From positions 4,092,001-4,156,000 of the forward strand of contig NZ_JARUBP010000001.1 in the NCBI RefSeq assembly GCF_029626225.1: a stretch of 64,000 nucleotides of DNA, in the 5' to 3' direction. The notes beneath the pieces are model-generated. The model was given only the letters and a program-made list of their open reading frames with translations. It was not told the DNA's origin and did no database searches. The stretch comes from Asanoa sp. WMMD1127 (GTDB lineage Bacteria; Actinomycetota; Actinomycetes; Mycobacteriales; Micromonosporaceae). Below are positions 17,474 through 26,357 of this stretch, piece after piece (the first letter of the stretch is position 1; the number at the start of each line of letters is the position of its first letter). The position numbers and the translations under genes were made by a program.

Positions 17474-18586
17474 TCACGCCGCCTCGCGGTCGTGGCGGAC
17501 CTCCAGACCCAGCCAGGTGGCCAAGCCCGCGATCTCCTCGTCGACCGCCGCAGCAGTGGCGCCGTCGAACGGTTCGTCCTCGTGGATCGCGGCGACGCGC
17601 AGGACGCCGGCCTTGCGGTCGGCCGTGGCATCGAGCTTTCCGATCAGGCGGTCGCCGTGCAGGATCGGGAGGGCGTAATAGCCCCAGCGGCGTTTCGCGG
17701 CCGGCTTGTACATCTCCAGGCCGTAGTCGAAGCCGAACAGCTCCAGCAACCGCCGGCGGTCGTGGACCAGGCGGTCGAAGGGCGACAACAGCGCCGTACG
17801 CCCGGCGAAGTGTCCATCGAGGTAGACCGGATCCACCCGCCACGTACCCTTGACGCCCTCGACGACCGCGGGTTCGCCGGCCGCACCCACGTCGTACGGC
17901 TCGATCGGGACCTTCGTGGTCTTCGCGCGGGCGATGCCTAGCGCCGTCAAGCGGCGGGCGTCGCGGCGGCGCAGGGCCTCCTCCAGCGGGACCGGCGGGT
18001 CGTCGGGATAGACCCGCTCCGCCAGGTCCCACAGCCGCTCGCGGCCCAGGCGGCCGGCCACCGCTACCTCGCCGAGGACCGACATGATGTCCAGGAGGCG
18101 GATCACGTTCTGGTCGTTGGTCCAGCCCGTCGACCGCCACGGTACGGCGCAGGTGTCCGGCAACAGCCGCGACGGCAGTGGGCCCTCCGCCCCCAACCGG
18201 GCCAGGATGTCGCGCCGGCAGGCGTCGTTGGCGGTCAGCCACTCACGGCGGCGTTGCTGCCACGCAGCCGCGGCGTCTCCCCGTGCGGCCGTCATCTCCG
18301 CCCGATACAACGTGACGTCCTCCGCCGGCCGGATCGTCGCCCACAGCTCGACCAGCGACCGTTTCGCCAGCGCCGACACCAGGTCCGCCTGCGAATGGGT
18401 CGCGCCGAGGCGGCTCCAGGCGACCAGGTCGGCCGTCGGAGCCACGGCCGCCGTCGGGTCGATCTGGAGCAAGGTGAGATGTCGCACCAGGTCCAGAAGG
18501 GACGTCGGCCGGGTCGCGTCGAGGAGCTGAGCCCGGACGGCGATCCGACGAGCGTCCTCAATGGATAGCTTGTGGACGGTCATCAC
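17474..18586 (-). CDS. winged-helix protein of the AlkX/YcaQ DNA glycosylase family
   Basis: The 370-aa product has the HTH_42 architecture. The N-terminus is LSIEDARRIAVRAQLL and is followed by an LTLLQIDPTAAVAPTADLVAWSRLG block (the QxD region). The middle and C-terminus carry LSPFDRLVHDRRR and EMYKPAAKRRWGYYALPILHGDRLIGKLDA. Members include E. coli YcaQ (AlkX) and Streptomyces AlkZ, glycosylases that unhook interstrand crosslinks. Whether this paralog is catalytic is not proven. Its ATG overlaps the stop of the upstream hydrolase gene (ATGA). A fragment of a paralog lies at about 15.9 kb. Confidence 0.85.
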   Translation of the reverse strand: MMTVHKLSIEDARRIAVRAQLLDATRPTSLLDLVRHLTLLQIDPTAAVAPTADLVAWSRLGATHSQADLVSALAKRSLVELWATIRPAEDVTLYRAEMTAARGDAAAAWQQRRREWLTANDACRRDILARLGAEGPLPSRLLPDTCAVPWRSTGWTNDQNVIRLLDIMSVLGEVAVAGRLGRERLWDLAERVYPDDPPVPLEEALRRRDARRLTALGIARAKTTKVPIEPYDVGAAGEPAVVEGVKGTWRVDPVYLDGHFAGRTALLSPFDRLVHDRRRLLELFGFDYGLEMYKPAAKRRWGYYALPILHGDRLIGKLDATADRKAGVLRVAAIHEDEPFDGATAAAVDEEIAGLATWLGLEVRHDREAA

Positions 18587-19161
18587 CGGCCCGCGAGGAA
18601 CTCCAGCGTCCGCCGCACGACGAGCGCGGTGGCGTCGGCGTCATAGGCCGCCAGGCTCGAATCCGTGAACAGGTGCTGGTCGCCGGGGTAAAGGTAGAGC
18701 TCGCCGTCGTCGGCGGCCGCGACGATCGCCCGGGCCGCGTCGATGTCGCCGCCCTCCTCCGCGAAATAGGGGTCGTTCTCCATCGCGTGGATCCGGACCG
18801 GCACCGCGGCCGGCCACTCGCCGCCGAACTCGGCCGGCGGAACGCTGGTGTGGTAGAGCAGCGCGCCCCGGGCGCCCGGGCGGGTCTGCGCGAGCAGCTG
18901 TGCCGGCATGCCGCCCAGCGAGAAGCCGCCGTAGACGACCGCCTCGGGCAACGCCGATGCCGCCGCCGCACCCGCCGAGAGCAGGGCGTCGAAGCCGACC
19001 TTCCGGGCGTACGCCATGCCGTCGTCGATGGTGTCGAAGGTGTTGCCCTCGTAGAGGTCGGGCGTGTGCACGGTGTGTCCGGCGGCGCGGAGCTCGGCGG
19101 CGAACGCGAGCACGCCCGGCGTCAGTCCCTGCGAGTGGTGGTAGAGCACAACCTCAGCCAT
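18583..19161 (-). CDS. dienelactone-hydrolase-like alpha/beta hydrolase
   Basis: A 192-aa cytosolic alpha/beta hydrolase. YHHSQGLTPGVLAFA at the N-terminus, GGFSLGGM as nucleophile elbow and PGDQHLFTD with the catalytic histidine match the DLH family. The usual DLH nucleophile is Cys, but here it is Ser, as in other DLH-like esterases. It is translationally coupled to the downstream winged-helix gene by an ATGA overlap. Its start lies 6 bp from the WYL-regulator stop, so the three minus-strand genes may be one unit. The substrate is unknown. Confidence 0.85.
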   Translation of the reverse strand: MAEVVLYHHSQGLTPGVLAFAAELRAAGHTVHTPDLYEGNTFDTIDDGMAYARKVGFDALLSAGAAAASALPEAVVYGGFSLGGMPAQLLAQTRPGARGALLYHTSVPPAEFGGEWPAAVPVRIHAMENDPYFAEEGGDIDAARAIVAAADDGELYLYPGDQHLFTDSSLAAYDADATALVVRRTLEFLAGR

Positions 19162-19167
19162 GCTGCC

Positions 19168-20109
19168 TCACTCTAGGTGGCCGGCGCGCCCCGCGCTGAC
19201 CAGCCGCTCGCCCAGCGCCGTGACCGCCGCCCGCAACTCGGGCCCGCCGACGACCGTGAAGGGCATCGGCATGGCGGCGAGCTGCCGCGCGTACCACTGT
19301 GGGTTGCTGGTCGTCGCCCGCAGGCGGGTGCGCGTCTCCGTGTCGGGCTCGAGCCGGCCGAGGCTGCGCGGCGTCCAGCGGCGGACCTCGGCGACGGGCG
19401 CGTCGATCAGCACCTCGACCCGATGATCCCAGTCGCGGGCCAAATGATCTTCAAGGGTACGCAACGCGTCGAGCTCGGCCGGCGGCTCGAACGTCTCGGC
19501 GGTCCGTGTGACCGTGGTGATCCGGTCGACGCGCAGTGCCCGGACGGCCTCGCGCGCCGGCGACCAGCAGAGCAGGTACCAGCGGCTGTGCCGGAGCACG
19601 ACGGCCCACGGGTCGACGGTCATGGCACCTTGCACCCGGGCGTATCCCAGGCTCAGTCGGCGGCCCGCCGCGCAGGCCTCGATCAGCTCGGCGACGGTCT
19701 CGTGCCGCACCGGGTCGGTGCCGGCCGGCCGCTGCCGCAGCGGGCGGATCGGCTCGACCACCTGGCGCGGTAGCACCCGGAGGATCTTGGCCAGCCCGCC
19801 GCCGACGAGATCGGTGGCGTCCGCCGCGCCGGGGTGGCCCTCCCGCACCGCCATCACGAGCCCCATCGCCTCGGCCGCGGTGAGCATCAGCGGCGGCAGG
19901 CGCAGGCCGCGACCGACCTGATAGCCGCCGTACGGGCCGGTGGTCGACTCGATCGGCATGCCGGCCTCGCGCAGGATCGCGACGTAGCGGCGGGCGGCCC
20001 GCTCCGTCACGCCGAGTCGCTGCCCGAGCCGCTCGGCCGTGATCCCTGGCGAGTTCTGGATGGCCTCGAGCGCGTTGAGCGCCCGCGCGGTCGGACTGAG
20101 GTCTCGCAT
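19168..20109 (-). CDS. WYL-domain transcriptional regulator
   Basis: The 313-aa product has an N-terminal DeoR-like helix-turn-helix (ITAERLGQRLGVTERAARRYVAILREAG) and a YQVGRGLRLPPLMLT wing. The middle WYL ligand-binding domain contains DPWAVVLRHSRWYLLCW, and a WCX-type C-terminal domain follows. Such proteins sense nucleic acids or small ligands in stress and defence control. ATG 20109 is chosen; the open frame upstream is antisense to the divergent DinB gene only 42 bp away, making that gene a plausible target. Confidence 0.9.
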   Translation of the reverse strand: MRDLSPTARALNALEAIQNSPGITAERLGQRLGVTERAARRYVAILREAGMPIESTTGPYGGYQVGRGLRLPPLMLTAAEAMGLVMAVREGHPGAADATDLVGGGLAKILRVLPRQVVEPIRPLRQRPAGTDPVRHETVAELIEACAAGRRLSLGYARVQGAMTVDPWAVVLRHSRWYLLCWSPAREAVRALRVDRITTVTRTAETFEPPAELDALRTLEDHLARDWDHRVEVLIDAPVAEVRRWTPRSLGRLEPDTETRTRLRATTSNPQWYARQLAAMPMPFTVVGGPELRAAVTALGERLVSAGRAGHLE

Positions 20110-20151
20110 CCCGGAAGTATTACGTCCGGGATCCGCTCTAGCCTCCTGCCC

Positions 20152-20700
20152 ATGACGCCTCTCCAGGAACCACCTGCCGCCGGCAACGAACTCGACACCC
20201 TGCTCGGCGCGCTCGAACGGCAGCGCCGCTACATCGCCTGGAAGTGCGGGGGCCTCGACGCCGCCGGCCTGCGTACCACCCTCGGCCCGTCGACGATCAC
20301 CCTCGGTGGCCTGCTCAAACACCTGGCCGTGGTCGAGGAGCACACGTTCGCGGTGAAGCTGTTCGGCCGTCCGATGAACCCGCCCTTCGCCGATGTCGAC
20401 TGGGACGCGGACCCGGACTGGGAGTGGCACTCGGCCGCCTCGGACCCGCCGGAGTCGCTGATGGCCAGGTGGGAGGCGTCGGTAGCGCGGGCGCGGGAAC
20501 TGGTGGCCGCGGCGCTGGCCGAGGGCGGCCTCGACCTCCTGGGCGTGGCCGCGTGGCCCGACGGCCGCCGGGCGAGCCTGCGGCGCCACCTCATCGACAT
20601 GATCGAGGAGTACGCGCGCCATGTCGGCCACGCCGACCTCATCCGCGAGTCGATCGACGGGGTGGTCGGCGAGGATCCGCTTGACGACCAAGCTCGGTAA
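20152..20700 (+). CDS. DinB-family protein (DUF664-like, mycothiol-linked)
   Basis: A 182-aa four-helix DinB/YfiT-fold protein. The metal-site pattern is visible as LLKHLAVVEEHTF and HLIDMIEEYARHVGHADLIRE. DUF664-type actinobacterial members use mycothiol in thiol transfer or detoxification; the exact reaction here is unknown. It is divergent from the WYL regulator. Its stop codon overlaps the operator of the next ArsR gene. Confidence 0.85.
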   Translation: MTPLQEPPAAGNELDTLLGALERQRRYIAWKCGGLDAAGLRTTLGPSTITLGGLLKHLAVVEEHTFAVKLFGRPMNPPFADVDWDADPDWEWHSAASDPPESLMARWEASVARARELVAAALAEGGLDLLGVAAWPDGRRASLRRHLIDMIEEYARHVGHADLIRESIDGVVGEDPLDDQAR

Positions 20701-20714
20701 GTCGTAGCTTACCG
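20695..20714. promoter_or_regulatory. inverted-repeat operator before the ArsR gene
   Basis: CGGTAAG-TCGTAG-CTTACCG is a perfect 7-bp inverted repeat with a 6-bp spacer, 3 bp before the ArsR start. It is a likely autoregulatory site that also covers the end of the DinB gene. Confidence 0.6.
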
Positions 20715-20717
20715 TTC

Positions 20718-21029
20718 ATGGCCACTTACCAAGCCTGGGAAGCCTTGGGAGACCCGCGCCGCCTCGCGATCGTCACGGCCCTGGCCGAGCGACCGCAGGC
20801 CGTCGGCGAGCTTGCCGACACGTTGCCGATCAGCCGGCCCGCCGTGTCCCAGCATCTGAAGGTGCTCAAGGACGCGGGCCTGGTCACCGACCGCGCGGTC
20901 GGCACGCGCCGGGTCTACCGCCTCAACCCGGCGGGCGTGGCCGCGCTGCGCGACCAGCTCGACACGTTCTGGGCCCGTGCGCTGGAGGGCTACCAGGAGG
21001 TCGTCGACGAGAATGAGGAGACGTCATGA
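20718..21029 (+). CDS. ArsR-family transcriptional regulator
   Basis: A 103-aa winged-helix repressor. LGDPRRLAIVTALAERPQAV leads into the recognition helix region ISRPAVSQHLKVLKDAGLV, then TDRAVGTRRVYRLNP. No metal-binding cysteines are present, so it is not a metal sensor of the classic kind. Its stop overlaps the ATG of the SRPBCC gene (ATGA), a very common ArsR-AHSA1 pairing in actinobacteria. Confidence 0.93.
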   Translation: MATYQAWEALGDPRRLAIVTALAERPQAVGELADTLPISRPAVSQHLKVLKDAGLVTDRAVGTRRVYRLNPAGVAALRDQLDTFWARALEGYQEVVDENEETS

Positions 21030-21499
21030 CACAGGCAGCGGACGTGGTGGTCCGCCGGCAGCTCGTCGTGGAGGCGCCGATCGAACGCGCGTTCGCGGTC
21101 TTCACGGAGCGGTTCGGCGACTTCAAGCCGCGCGAGCACAATCTGATGCAGGCCCCGATCGTGGAAACGGTCTTCGAGCCGCGCGTCGGAGGCAACATCT
21201 ACGACCGCGCGGAGGACGGCACCGAGTGCCGATGGGCACGAATCCTGGCGTACGAGCCGCCGAACCGGGTGGTCTTCAGCTGGGACATCAATCCGCGCTG
21301 GCAGGTGGAGACGGATCCGTCGGCGACGAGTGAGGTCGAGGTCCGTTTCGTGTCCGAGTCGCCCGGTCGGACGCGGGTGGAGCTGGAGCACCGCAACCTC
21401 GACCGGCACGGCTCGGGCTGGGAATCGGTCCGCGACGGCGTCGCGCACGACGAAGGTTGGCCGCTCTACCTGAAGCGGTACGCGGCGCTGCTCGACTAG
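21026..21499 (+). CDS. SRPBCC (AHSA1-like) domain protein
   Basis: A 157-aa START/Bet v1-fold protein. It shows VVRRQLVVEAPIERAFAVFT at the N-terminus, GGNIYDRAEDGTECRWARIL in the sheet and RTRVELEHRNLDRHG near the end. These fit AHSA1/polyketide-cyclase-like lipid or small-molecule binding proteins. It is translationally coupled to the ArsR regulator. The ligand is unknown. Confidence 0.9.
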   Translation: MTQAADVVVRRQLVVEAPIERAFAVFTERFGDFKPREHNLMQAPIVETVFEPRVGGNIYDRAEDGTECRWARILAYEPPNRVVFSWDINPRWQVETDPSATSEVEVRFVSESPGRTRVELEHRNLDRHGSGWESVRDGVAHDEGWPLYLKRYAALLD

Positions 21500-21617
21500 C
21501 CGCTACGTTGTGCGGGCGAGGCGGGGCGCCGCCTCGTCCGCACGTTCGGACGGGGGCGCGTTCGTTTCGACGGCTGGCTGCAGTAGTTTGTCGTACCCCT
21601 CTCCTAACCTCCTGAGC

Positions 21618-22034
21618 ATGGAGACGCCGGTGCGACGGGTCGAGCGGGCCGACACGCCAGTCATGTTCATCGCGGCCCGGGACGAGTCCGACGAGATCGG
21701 TCCGGCCTGGGATCGCCTTGAGTCCATTGTGGGATCGCTACGCGGTCGCCGTTTCTTCGGCGTTTTCGACGATTCCGGCGTCTACCGCTGCTGTGTGCAG
21801 GTCCGCGACGGTGACGACGCTTCGGCGCTGGGCCTGGAGTCGGCGGTGATCCCCGGCGGTTCATATCTGTGCGCGACGCTACGCGGACCGCAACCCGAGG
21901 CATACAGCCTCCTAACGCCGACGCACGACGAGCTACGGCGCCGCGGCGAGCGCGACGCCACTCGACCCAGCATCGAAAGCTACCGCCGCCACGACCGGAT
22001 CGACGTCCTCATGCCGGTGCTGTCCGGGCCGTGA
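21618..22034 (+). CDS. GyrI-like small-molecule-binding protein
   Basis: A 138-aa stand-alone protein with features of the GyrI/AraC effector-binding fold: RRFFGVFDDSG.., VRDGDDASALGLESAVIPGGSYLCATLRGP and a following helix. No DNA-binding domain is attached. Function could be antidote-like or ligand sequestration; I cannot tell. ATG 21618 follows CCTCCTGAGC without a strong ribosome site. A truncated copy lies at 16.1 kb. Confidence 0.7.
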   Translation: METPVRRVERADTPVMFIAARDESDEIGPAWDRLESIVGSLRGRRFFGVFDDSGVYRCCVQVRDGDDASALGLESAVIPGGSYLCATLRGPQPEAYSLLTPTHDELRRRGERDATRPSIESYRRHDRIDVLMPVLSGP

Positions 22035-22103
22035 CGCGCGGCTGGTTCGATCGGGGATCCGCGAGGGCCAGGACTTGGTGCTGGGTTCCGGCAGAATGCG
22101 TGC

Positions 22104-22841
22104 GTGCGAGTCCATCCTGAGGTCGAAGATCTGTACCCGGAGGTGGCGGCCGCAGGCAGCCTTGCCGCCGCCCTCGACGCCGGGGCGGTTCGCCATGGTC
22201 TGTCACTCGGCTTCGTTCGATCGCCGGACACACTCGCGCTGCTGACCTCGGCAATCGTCCCGAGTGGAGTTGCGGTTCGCAACGATCTTGCGGTGAGCGG
22301 ACGCAGGGATCAACGCCGTTTTGACGTCCAAGGATGGGGGGAGGGCATCTGGTTGATCGCCGGTGGCACCGGAGATCTGGTCGACGTCGTTCGAGCCGCG
22401 CACAGTTGGCGAGCCGGCGTGCCGCTGCACGACATCAGAAGCGCGGTGCCATTCGTGGAGCTGACTCGTCGAGCCGAGGTGGTCGAGCAAGGCCCGGCCA
22501 GCGTGGTGGAGGCTGAATGGCAATGGCTTCTGCGAAGCACTGACGAGACGGGTTCGCCGAACCAGCGAGCGCTGATCCAGGCGGCCTACCACGACCCGAG
22601 ACTACGGCGCCTGTATCCGTACACCAGCAACTCCGTCTTGAACTTCTCCACTACCACGGGATATCCGTTCTCGCCCAGCCCGGTCAACCTCAGCGCGCAT
22701 GGTGCGCGCTCGACCTTCCGGGTTGGGCGACATGTCGAAATCCTCGGAGAGACCGCCACTGCCGCGGAGGCCGTGGCGCTGGCCGTTGCTCACATCCCGG
22801 CAGACCTCGGCCCGGCCGTCGCTGGAAAATACGAGGCCTGA
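22104..22841 (+). CDS. DUF6193-like protein
   Basis: A 245-aa soluble protein. The blocks FDVQGWGEGIWLIAGGTGDL, AAHSWRAGVPL and a C-terminal AVALAVAHIPADLGPAVAG match what I know of DUF6193 proteins, annotated in actinobacteria as natural-product associated, without known activity. GTG 22104 is used. The GC content is slightly lower than its neighbours. No biosynthetic genes are nearby. Confidence 0.6.
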   Translation: MRVHPEVEDLYPEVAAAGSLAAALDAGAVRHGLSLGFVRSPDTLALLTSAIVPSGVAVRNDLAVSGRRDQRRFDVQGWGEGIWLIAGGTGDLVDVVRAAHSWRAGVPLHDIRSAVPFVELTRRAEVVEQGPASVVEAEWQWLLRSTDETGSPNQRALIQAAYHDPRLRRLYPYTSNSVLNFSTTTGYPFSPSPVNLSAHGARSTFRVGRHVEILGETATAAEAVALAVAHIPADLGPAVAGKYEA

Positions 22842-22917
22842 CCGCCGAAACGGCAGGCGTTCACCGGTCCGTCACTGGAGGTATCGGGACGGTGACGTTC
22901 GTTGATACCTTGAAAGG

Positions 22918-23229
22918 ATGCGGTCGCGGCGCGGAACCGACCCTGCCCCACAGGAACAGGACGTTCAGGCGTATCGCGGGGCCGTCAAGGATCTCCAGCG
23001 GTCCTCATACCGCAACCTGCGCTACGCCATCGCGAACGTGTGCGTCTTCTTCGGCTTCGCCGCGGCACTCAGCTCCACAACCGACGACGGACAAGCCGTC
23101 CCAATGATCGTGACGATCGTCGGCGGGCTCGTGGCGGCGTCGACCTACTTCATCAAGAGCTGGGCACTCGTGGTGTTCGCCGCCGTCGTTACCGCGTGTG
23201 GAGTGACGCTGATGGCGATCGCATCATGA
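22918..23229 (+). CDS. small two-span membrane protein, unknown
   Basis: A 103-aa protein with a basic N-terminus. Two or three hydrophobic segments follow (about residues 37-53, 63-78 and 82-101), separated by the short loop SSTTDDGQAVP. No family is recognised. ATG 22918 directly follows a GAAAGG ribosome-site-like sequence. Confidence 0.55.
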   Translation: MRSRRGTDPAPQEQDVQAYRGAVKDLQRSSYRNLRYAIANVCVFFGFAAALSSTTDDGQAVPMIVTIVGGLVAASTYFIKSWALVVFAAVVTACGVTLMAIAS

Positions 23230-23296
23230 TCTAGCGCGCCCCGGCATGCCCCGGCCGTGACCAGCCGCGAGACCGGCGTTCGCGTAGCCTCGGGCG

Positions 23297-23845
23297 GTGG
23301 TTATAGAGATCGTTCTCGAAACGCATGCTCTGACCGAGGACAACGAGCGCGGTGTCGCGACCGGATGGTTGCCCGGGCGGCTCTCCGCCCAGGGACGCGA
23401 AGATGCGGCGGCGATGGGGCGGCGGCGCCAGAATGACGGGATCGGTGCCGTGTTCTCTTCCGATGTGCGGCGGTCGGTCGAGACCGCGGAGATCGCGTTC
23501 GGGGGCAGCGGCATTCCGATCTTCTACGACTGGCGGCTGCGGGAGTGTGACTTCGGTGAGCTCAACGGGTCCCCGGGCGACCGGCTGAAGGCCGGTCGAG
23601 CCCAGCACATCGACCGGCCCTATCCCGGTGGCGAGAGCCACCGGCAGGCACTGCGAAGGGTGGCCGGCATGCTCGCTGATCTGCCGTCGCGGTGGGACGG
23701 TCGGCGCGTCATGTTGATCGGTCACCTGGCGACCTATCGGGCCCTGGAACACGTCGTCAACGGCGTCCCGGTCGAGGACGCCGTCAACGCCGACTTCACC
23801 TGGCAGCCCGGAGGCTGGGAATACCGCCTGGAGACAGCAGCCTAG
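23297..23845 (+). CDS. histidine phosphatase-superfamily protein with altered RHG motif
   Basis: A 182-aa phosphoglycerate-mutase-like fold. The usual catalytic start RHG is replaced by THA in LETHALTEDNERGVATGW, so the phospho-acceptor His is kept but the adjacent Arg is absent. Other landmarks are intact: LSAQGREDA, FSSDVRRSVETAEIA, LRECDFGELNG, a PGGES block and the second catalytic His in MLIGHLATYRALEH. Activity is therefore uncertain. The stop TAG overlaps the stop of convergent GH44 within CTAG. Confidence 0.8.
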   Translation: MVIEIVLETHALTEDNERGVATGWLPGRLSAQGREDAAAMGRRRQNDGIGAVFSSDVRRSVETAEIAFGGSGIPIFYDWRLRECDFGELNGSPGDRLKAGRAQHIDRPYPGGESHRQALRRVAGMLADLPSRWDGRRVMLIGHLATYRALEHVVNGVPVEDAVNADFTWQPGGWEYRLETAA

Positions 23846-26223
23846 GGTTCCGTGCCGGCCACGCGGACGCCGTCCACATAGACCGTGATCCGGATGTTGG
23901 TGTCGTAGCCCGGGGCGTTCGGGCGGTAGCTGTGGTCGTCGGCCTCGGCGAACCGCGACCAGTCCGACTTGGCCAGCCGAAGCTGGATCTGGCCCGTCGA
24001 GGCGTTCGCCGCCAGTGTGCCCGCGGTGAAGCCCACCTCCAGATAGGCGTCCGCCCCCGGCCGGGCCGTCGCCAGCGGGACCACCCGCCGGGTCACCGAG
24101 CCGCAGCCGACCGCGGCCCAGTCACACCACGCGTTGACCGTTGGCGCCCCACCGTCCCTCGTGAACCAGTAGCGCGCCGTGACCCGGTTCAGCGACACCG
24201 GTGTCGACCCCGCGTTGTCCAGCGCCAACCCCGGCTTGATCTGGTTGTCCGACGGCGACCAGTCCAGGTTGAGGTAACGCGCCGCCAACGGGGCGGCGCC
24301 AGGGCGCGGCGCGGTCACCACCGTCAACCCGGGGGAGGGCGGCGACTGGTTGCCCGCCGCATCACGTGCACGCACTGTGAAGCGGTACTCCGACGCCGGC
24401 TGCAACCCCGTCACGGTGACCGACGCGCCGGAAGACGTCGCCGCGCGGTAGATGTAGTCGGTGTGCTGCGCCCACACCTCGTAACCGGTAACACCGGTGT
24501 CGTCGGTCGACGCCGGCCACGACAGCGTCACCGAGTCCGGGGAGACGGCCGACGCGACCGGAGTGCCCGGTGCCGTCGGCGCGGTCGTGTCCGCCGCCGG
24601 CCGGTCCAGCACGAACAGCGTGATGCTGTCCGCGGGAAACGTCGCCGAGAAGGACGAGCCCGCCACCGGCTGGTCGGCGGCCCGGACGATCGCCGCGGGG
24701 TTGTCCGCGCCGTAGCGGTAGACCCGGGCGGTCCCGGACGAACGCCCGACCAGCGAGACCGGCGCCGTCTGCTCAGCCCCGCTCTTGTTCACCACCAGCA
24801 CCGTCAGCGCACCGTCAGACGACCGCTCGGCCCCGTACACGGACAGCACCGACTGGTCCGCGCTCGACGCCCGCACCCCGACATCGCCGAACCGACCGCC
24901 GGTGCCGTCATAGTTGCGGTACATCCGGAACGCGTACGCCCCCGGGTCGGACGACGCCGGCGGCGCCCACAACGTCGCCAGGTCCAGCCGCTCCCGACCG
25001 AAGATGCCGAGGATGTCCGCCTGCGCCAGCGCACCGTTCACATGGTCGAGCGCGCCCCAGTTGTATTCGGTCACCGCCGTCTTCGTACCCGGATACTGCG
25101 CCGCCACCAGCTCCCGCATCCGCGGCACCAACCGTACCGGCGTGTTGATCCAGCTCTCGTCCACATAGGTCGGATCCCACAGGGCGCGCGTCGACCGCAA
25201 GCGCAACGCATTGGTCGCCGGATCGGTTCCGTTGCCGAACGCCACCCCACTCGCCTGCGGATAGAAGTGCATGTCGAAGTAGTCCAGCACCCGCTGGCCG
25301 TGCGCCTCCTCATAGGCCCGCATCTGCTGCAGGTACCACGTCGCGAAGGGCAACCCGCCGCGCGCCGACTGGTCCGGCGGCGAGGCCCAGCAGCCGGTGC
25401 GGCCACACGTCTCCTGGTCGAGGCCCGAATAGTCCCAGCTCGTCCAGCCCCACCCGACAGGACCCAACGTGGCCGCGGACGGGTCGGCCGCCTTCACCGC
25501 CGCCCCGATCTCGTAGGCCCGGTCCCGCAACTCCACCGAGCTCGCCCCGACCGGATGCACGTCGCGATGCGTGCTGTGCCAGATGTCCGGCTCGTTGTCG
25601 AGGTTGTAGAACGCCACCCCGCCATCGGCGGCCGTGCCGTACTTCGACGTCAGATGCCCGATCCAGTCCCGCACATAGGCCGCACCCACCGGCGCGCTCG
25701 TGTCCCGCGGATCGTTGCCGGTGACGAAAGTGCCGTCCGGCCGCACACCGTTGCCGCAGTCGGGCCGCCACTCGTCCGTCCGTTGCTGCGGACCATATTT
25801 CGCCACCGAGAAGCCGCACGAACCGTCACGCGCCTTGGGCGCCCACCCGATCAGCGGCACGGTAAGGATCGTGTCGGCGCCGGTCGAACGATCCTGCTCC
25901 ACGAACCTGTCGGTCGACGACCCGTCCGGCAGGTCGCCCGGAGCGGCGTTCTCCTCCGCGATGTTCTCGAAGAACCAGTCGCTGGCCCGGTTCGTGGTGT
26001 CGTACCGATAGTCGTACCGCGTCGTGGCGTTGCCGCCCCACCGCCGCACCGGCAGGTCGAGCTCGGCGGCCAGCGCGGCGTCCGCGAAGTTCATGCCATA
26101 GACGTACGGGCTGATCGCGTGCCGGTCGGCGGTGACGTCGACCGTCAGCGCGGGACCGGCGGCGGCGGCAACCGCGACGGTGGGGGAGGCGGCCAGCAGG
26201 ACCGCGGCGAGCAACGGGCGCAT
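23842..26223 (-). CDS. secreted GH44 glucanase/xyloglucanase with Fn3 and CBM3
   Basis: A 793-aa secreted enzyme. A short signal peptide (residues 1-20) is followed by a GH44 catalytic region to about 540, a fibronectin type III domain (about 548-637) and a C-terminal CBM3 cellulose-binding module (about 645-793). GH44 residues are visible: acid/base Glu211 in NLDNEPDIW and nucleophile Glu386 in AVTEYNWG. The RRWGGNATTRYDY block near residue 60 is also typical. It would cut cellulose, xyloglucan or mixed glucans outside the cell. The divergent AraC gene at 26377 may regulate it. Confidence 0.92.
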   Translation of the reverse strand: MRPLLAAVLLAASPTVAVAAAAGPALTVDVTADRHAISPYVYGMNFADAALAAELDLPVRRWGGNATTRYDYRYDTTNRASDWFFENIAEENAAPGDLPDGSSTDRFVEQDRSTGADTILTVPLIGWAPKARDGSCGFSVAKYGPQQRTDEWRPDCGNGVRPDGTFVTGNDPRDTSAPVGAAYVRDWIGHLTSKYGTAADGGVAFYNLDNEPDIWHSTHRDVHPVGASSVELRDRAYEIGAAVKAADPSAATLGPVGWGWTSWDYSGLDQETCGRTGCWASPPDQSARGGLPFATWYLQQMRAYEEAHGQRVLDYFDMHFYPQASGVAFGNGTDPATNALRLRSTRALWDPTYVDESWINTPVRLVPRMRELVAAQYPGTKTAVTEYNWGALDHVNGALAQADILGIFGRERLDLATLWAPPASSDPGAYAFRMYRNYDGTGGRFGDVGVRASSADQSVLSVYGAERSSDGALTVLVVNKSGAEQTAPVSLVGRSSGTARVYRYGADNPAAIVRAADQPVAGSSFSATFPADSITLFVLDRPAADTTAPTAPGTPVASAVSPDSVTLSWPASTDDTGVTGYEVWAQHTDYIYRAATSSGASVTVTGLQPASEYRFTVRARDAAGNQSPPSPGLTVVTAPRPGAAPLAARYLNLDWSPSDNQIKPGLALDNAGSTPVSLNRVTARYWFTRDGGAPTVNAWCDWAAVGCGSVTRRVVPLATARPGADAYLEVGFTAGTLAANASTGQIQLRLAKSDWSRFAEADDHSYRPNAPGYDTNIRITVYVDGVRVAGTEP

Positions 26224-26357
26224 AGGGAGTCCAAGGCGGTCAAGGCCCGCGAACGGGCGGCAGAGGATGAGGTCCCAGCCCGGACCGCTGCAGACTAACT
26301 GACCGACGTCGATTCCCGCTACCTCGGACGAGGCGCATGGGATGCGGGATCGCGCAG

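Noticed and set aside
22104-22841. Natural-product biosynthesis cluster around the DUF6193 gene
   Set aside because: No polyketide, NRPS, terpene or RiPP genes are in the neighbourhood; the family name alone is not enough.
23692-26298. 868-codon plus-strand frame opposite the GH44 gene
   Set aside because: Made of Arg/Pro/Val runs with no recognisable motif; antisense to GH44-Fn3-CBM3.
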